From contig JABSSL010000084.1 in NCBI GenBank assembly GCA_013214355.1, positions 30,795 through 94,794 on the forward strand: 64,000 nucleotides of DNA. Direction: 5' to 3'. Source of the DNA: Saprospiraceae bacterium (lineage in GTDB: Bacteria; Bacteroidota; Bacteroidia; Chitinophagales; Saprospiraceae). The notes under the pieces were generated by a model. It was not told the origin of the DNA and did no database searches. It saw only the letters and a list, made by a program, of their open reading frames with translations. Below, piece by piece: positions 61,243-64,000 of this stretch; position 1 is the first letter of the stretch; each line of letters begins with the position of its first letter. The position numbers were made by a program, and so were the translations under genes.

Positions 61243-61764
61243 ATGTACAGTATTTTGTACGTCATGATACTTTTAGTAGAGGCGGCTACTCCAGCGGCCT
61301 CTGCTAGCTCCCACCCATTGAGGTTATCACTATGCGAAATTGAATACACTTCCAAGCAGCAATTGATGACCATTAACCTTAAACTCTTTCTTACGGATGT
61401 GAATGAGGCATTGGTTTTTGATCCCTACAGCAAGGAACTGGCTTTTTGTCAACCTAATGAATCGGCAAAGGCAGATCAGCTATTGCTAGATTACTTGAAC
61501 AAGTTCTTCTATGTAAAGACTAATGGGAAGAAGGTAGAGTTAAAAATCCAACGCAAGAAGTTAAGTGGGGAGGGAGATAACACAGCATTGTGGGTCTACT
61601 TTGAGCATAAACAAGGGCAATCTCTGACTTCTTTGGAAATCAAAAATGCTGTTTTCACGGATCTCTTCTTTGATCAAAACAACATCGTTTACGCTCACAT
61701 TAATGGTAAATCCAAAAGTTTAATGCTCAATAAAAAAACATCTGCTCATCAGCTAACCTTCTGA
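61243..61764 (+). CDS. DUF6702 family exported protein
   Basis: 173 residues; signal-like N terminus (LYVMILLVEAATPAASAS) then HPLRLSLCEIEYTSKQQLMTINLKLFLTDVNEAL, the start of DUF6702, and a beta-rich body. The ATG at 61243 lies 17 bp after the dipeptidase stop. DUF6702 is regularly found beside HupE/UreJ-type membrane proteins, as here, and the pair is suspected to be a metal uptake or delivery unit; no direct evidence exists. Confidence 0.82.
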   Translation: MYSILYVMILLVEAATPAASASSHPLRLSLCEIEYTSKQQLMTINLKLFLTDVNEALVFDPYSKELAFCQPNESAKADQLLLDYLNKFFYVKTNGKKVELKIQRKKLSGEGDNTALWVYFEHKQGQSLTSLEIKNAVFTDLFFDQNNIVYAHINGKSKSLMLNKKTSAHQLTF

Positions 61765-61765
61765 T

Positions 61766-62350
61766 ATGCACCCCTTCAATTTTTATCTCAAGCTAGGGTT
61801 TGAACATATTTCTAATCTAGCCGGCTACGACCATATCCTCTTCTTGATCGTTCTCTGTGCGGTCTATCGAATCCAGCAATGGAGAAATATTCTAATCCTA
61901 GTGACCGCTTTCACCATCGGGCATAGCGTTACCTTGGGGCTCGCAGCCGTGGATGCCTTCTCCATCCCTTCCAAGATCATCAAATTCCTCATTCCTGCCA
62001 CGATATTCATTACTGCGCTCCACAACGTCATCAGTGAACATCCAACTGGAAAGTCTTCCAAAATGGGGCGAAACTATGCAATGGCCTTGTTCTTCGGCTT
62101 CATTCACGGAATGGATTTCTCCAACTATTTCAAAGCACTTTTGATGGATCCTTCCTCCATTGTCACGCCCTTACTGGGCTTCAATATTGGTATTGAACTC
62201 GGGCAGCTACTAGTAGTCTTATTCATCGTTGGCATTGCCTTTCTATTCTTGAATGTCATTGGGGTAAAACACCGTTTTTGGAACCTCTTCGTTTCCGGAG
62301 CCGCAGCGGGGATGTCTCTGATTTCTATGCTGGAGAATAAGTTTTGGTAG
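61766..62350 (+). CDS. HupE/UreJ-family membrane protein
   Basis: 194 residues with about six spans and the family His motifs: GFEHISNLAGYDHILFLI, TIGHSVTLGLA and FGFIHGMDFSNYF. HupE/UreJ proteins are nickel- or metal-linked membrane proteins; this branch (HupE/UreJ_2) is often present without hydrogenase or urease. The start overlaps nothing but follows the DUF6702 stop by one base. Together with the zinc-type genes next to it, zinc transport is a reasonable guess. Confidence 0.88.
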   Translation: MHPFNFYLKLGFEHISNLAGYDHILFLIVLCAVYRIQQWRNILILVTAFTIGHSVTLGLAAVDAFSIPSKIIKFLIPATIFITALHNVISEHPTGKSSKMGRNYAMALFFGFIHGMDFSNYFKALLMDPSSIVTPLLGFNIGIELGQLLVVLFIVGIAFLFLNVIGVKHRFWNLFVSGAAAGMSLISMLENKFW

Positions 62351-62500
62351 CAGATTTCTCTTCTTCCAAAATCCTCCAAAGAACAAGGTGGGTAATGGCC
62401 GGTAAATTGTTGGAAAAGGGCTTGCACTAGGGGAGAAGCATAGTTTGCGCTGATTGGGAAAGGAACTAAAAGATATGCCTATCCAGCCCTAAAAGAAAAC

Positions 62501-62525
62501 CCCTGCCTCCGGAAGGGAGACAGGG
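62501..62525 (-). terminator. Terminator of the T9SS-cargo gene
   Basis: CCCTGCCTCC (62501-62510) pairs with GGAGACAGGG (62516-62525) with one mismatch and a 5-nt loop. On the minus strand the stem is followed by GTTTTCTTTT, fitting intrinsic termination past the stop at 62564. Confidence 0.75.
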
Positions 62526-62563
62526 ATTTCCGTCATCGTATTCGTACAATGCGATGTTTATAT

Positions 62564-64000
62564 TTATCGGTGAATTACAAGGCGTTCAGTGATCACCTCC
62601 TCTTCGGTCTGGATATTAACTAAGTATACGCCTGCTCCTAGTTTCCGTACATCAAGCGTAGCCTGGTCTACGCCCTCATATTTACGGCGAATTACTTCCT
62701 GGCCATGCATATTGAAGACAGTAATTAGGCTCATCTCATCCGCAACACGGATATTGACTAGATCTGTTGCTGGGTTTGGAGAGAGTGCCACATCACCTTC
62801 AACTTGATCGCTGAGGTCATAGCTCTTGGCTGTTGGTATCTCCTCAATAGTAACTATAGCACCAGTCGCAGAACCTGAAGATAAGGATCCTGTTACCGTG
62901 ATTTCGTCTACGTAGATCTGGTCTCCATTGGCACTGGCATCACACTGAATGCGGAATCGGGCACCATCCGTAAGATTGTAAGATGAGGCAGGAAGGGTAA
63001 CCGTCGCTGAATAGAAGGAACCATTATTGAAACTGCTTCCGCTAGCGTAGGTAGCCACTGTTTGCCAACCTGAACCGTCATTGTATCGTACCCAGAAATC
63101 TTCTCCATTCTCCATACTGTTCGGATAGAAGTAGAAATTGATTTCTACACTACCTAGGCCTGCCAAATCATAAGCGGGTGAAGTCATGGAAGAAGCTACG
63201 CCACTATTATCTCGTAAGCGAATGGAATAGGAACCTTCCCAGCTGAAGGAAGTCGATCTACGTCGGGCACAGTCACTTCCTCCATCAGCCCAGCCATCCA
63301 AGCCTGATTCGAAGAAGTATCCTTCCGTAAACGGTGTTCCTCCACCACCTGTACAGCCAGTAGTAGATCCTACCTCTGTATCTTGACCGGAGGCATTACC
63401 TGCTGCATCCAGCGCTCTCACTCCAAAGTTGTAGCTCGTACAAGCTGTAAGTCCGGTAATATTAACTGAAGTACCACCTGTCGTACCTAGTGAAGAACCA
63501 TCCACAAACACCTCATAAGCAGTAACGCCTACGTTATCACTAGAAGCATTCCAGGATAAGGACACCTGGGTTTCTTGCTCATTACTTACCGTAAGATTAG
63601 TAGGAGTAGAGGGTGGGGTAGTATCTGGACCACTCACACCGATACAGAAATCTGTGGCTTCGCTACCACCAAAGCTGCCGCCACTAGCTAATACTGTACT
63701 GCCATTGGTCAATGTATAAGATCCATTTCCATACTGGCAGCAAATACCGTCTCCATAAGCATCATTAATGGTAAAAGTATAGCAATCATCTACCAGACAA
63801 ATTTCTTCAGTAATCGTAGAGCCATCCGGTGAGCTACCATAAGTACCACCGCTGGCAATTGTCGCACCAGCATCGTTGGTAATTACCCAACTGGTTTCCT
63901 CAGGATAGTTATCCAGCGTGATGGAAAGCGTCACCTCCGTACCATTACAGCTGGTTGGACAGCTGGGACAGTCAGGACCACCACAATCTACACCGGATTC
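62564..64000 (-). CDS. Type IX-secreted multidomain protein, N terminus outside the window
   Basis: The frame is open to the right edge, so at least 478 residues are visible and the start is missing. In order from the visible N terminus: a Cys-rich linker GVDCGGPDCPSCPTSC, a repeated ITLDNYPEETSWVI / GDGICCQYGNGSYTL segment typical of secreted metalloproteases of Bacteroidota, a fibronectin type III domain (TPPSTPTNLTVSNEQ...), a jelly-roll domain (FESGLDGWADGGSDCARR), and a C-terminal sorting domain (LSPNPATDLVNIRV ... GVYLVNIQ ... RLVIHR). It is exported by type IX secretion. A catalytic protease domain upstream is likely but not seen. Confidence 0.88.
   Translation of the reverse strand, partial: ESGVDCGGPDCPSCPTSCNGTEVTLSITLDNYPEETSWVITNDAGATIASGGTYGSSPDGSTITEEICLVDDCYTFTINDAYGDGICCQYGNGSYTLTNGSTVLASGGSFGGSEATDFCIGVSGPDTTPPSTPTNLTVSNEQETQVSLSWNASSDNVGVTAYEVFVDGSSLGTTGGTSVNITGLTACTSYNFGVRALDAAGNASGQDTEVGSTTGCTGGGGTPFTEGYFFESGLDGWADGGSDCARRRSTSFSWEGSYSIRLRDNSGVASSMTSPAYDLAGLGSVEINFYFYPNSMENGEDFWVRYNDGSGWQTVATYASGSSFNNGSFYSATVTLPASSYNLTDGARFRIQCDASANGDQIYVDEITVTGSLSSGSATGAIVTIEEIPTAKSYDLSDQVEGDVALSPNPATDLVNIRVADEMSLITVFNMHGQEVIRRKYEGVDQATLDVRKLGAGVYLVNIQTEEEVITERLVIHR

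Overview
The window comes from a marine-type member of the Bacteroidota, most likely Saprospirales/Lewinella-like. Support for this: TonB-dependent receptors with an N-terminal carboxypeptidase-like domain, two giant hybrid two-component regulators of the propeller–Y_Y_Y–HisKA–REC–AraC type, a type IX secretion C-terminal sorting domain at the right edge, many Bacteroidota-specific DUFs (DUF6607, DUF6702, DUF2271, DUF418), and several promoters of the Bacteroidota form TTTG-N18..20-TAnnTTTG. No rRNA, tRNA, CRISPR array or insertion sequence was recognised.

Layout. 0.1-7.5 kb: iron-linked genes (ChaN-like protein, siderophore-type TonB receptor, small conserved protein plus ICMT-like methyltransferase) next to inverted repeats of the form TTTAGA-N5-TCTAAA, with a lipoprotein and a vanadium-haloperoxidase-like lipoprotein between them. 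7.6-12.5 kb: mixed housekeeping and unknown genes, including a YtfI/YtfJ-like pair and the two halves of a kinase that is usually one protein. 12.6-24.3 kb: a minus-strand block with two tandem hybrid sensor-regulators upstream of exported AhpD-like, SnoaL-like and alpha/beta-hydrolase proteins. 24.6-28.4 kb: a DUF2332 protein and a TonB receptor with a Zur-like box. 28.5-34.1 kb: a second iron module (DUF6607, exported ankyrin protein, DUF2271, PepSY-flavodoxin reductase). 34.2-37.2 kb: a PadR regulator and an FtsX/MacB-type permease behind three exactly spaced operator repeats.

38.8-46.9 kb is a long plus-strand operon: a Tat-exported DAO-family oxidase, three tandem paralogous substrate-binding lipoproteins, a FecCD permease, an ATPase and a secreted S9-like hydrolase. 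47.2-51.9 kb is a catabolic operon: an N-carbamoylsarcosine-amidase-like hydrolase, two PuuE-like ring-opening deacetylase-fold proteins, a Tat-exported alanine-racemase-fold protein lacking the usual catalytic tyrosine, and an alpha/beta-hydrolase. 52-54.5 kb, on the opposite strand, encodes a fusion of a PhlG-like (diacetylphloroglucinol hydrolase) domain with a bicovalent berberine-bridge-type FAD oxidase. 54.8-57.2 kb carries DUF2147, a Crp/Fnr regulator and DUF418.

57.3-62.3 kb is a zinc-type module: a Fur-family regulator, DUF3299, a CobW GTPase, a membrane dipeptidase, DUF6702 and HupE/UreJ. The inverted repeat TGCAAC-N3-GTTGCA overlaps the start of transcription of the CobW gene and recurs before the import operon and (core GCAAC-ATT-GTTGC) before the TonB receptor at 26.0 kb. 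My reading is that the receptor, the three-binding-protein importer and the CobW/dipeptidase genes form one zinc-responsive metallophore or zinc-complex uptake regulon, interleaved with a separate iron regulon. The catabolic operon and the PhlG-oxidase fusion are the parts least explained by known systems.
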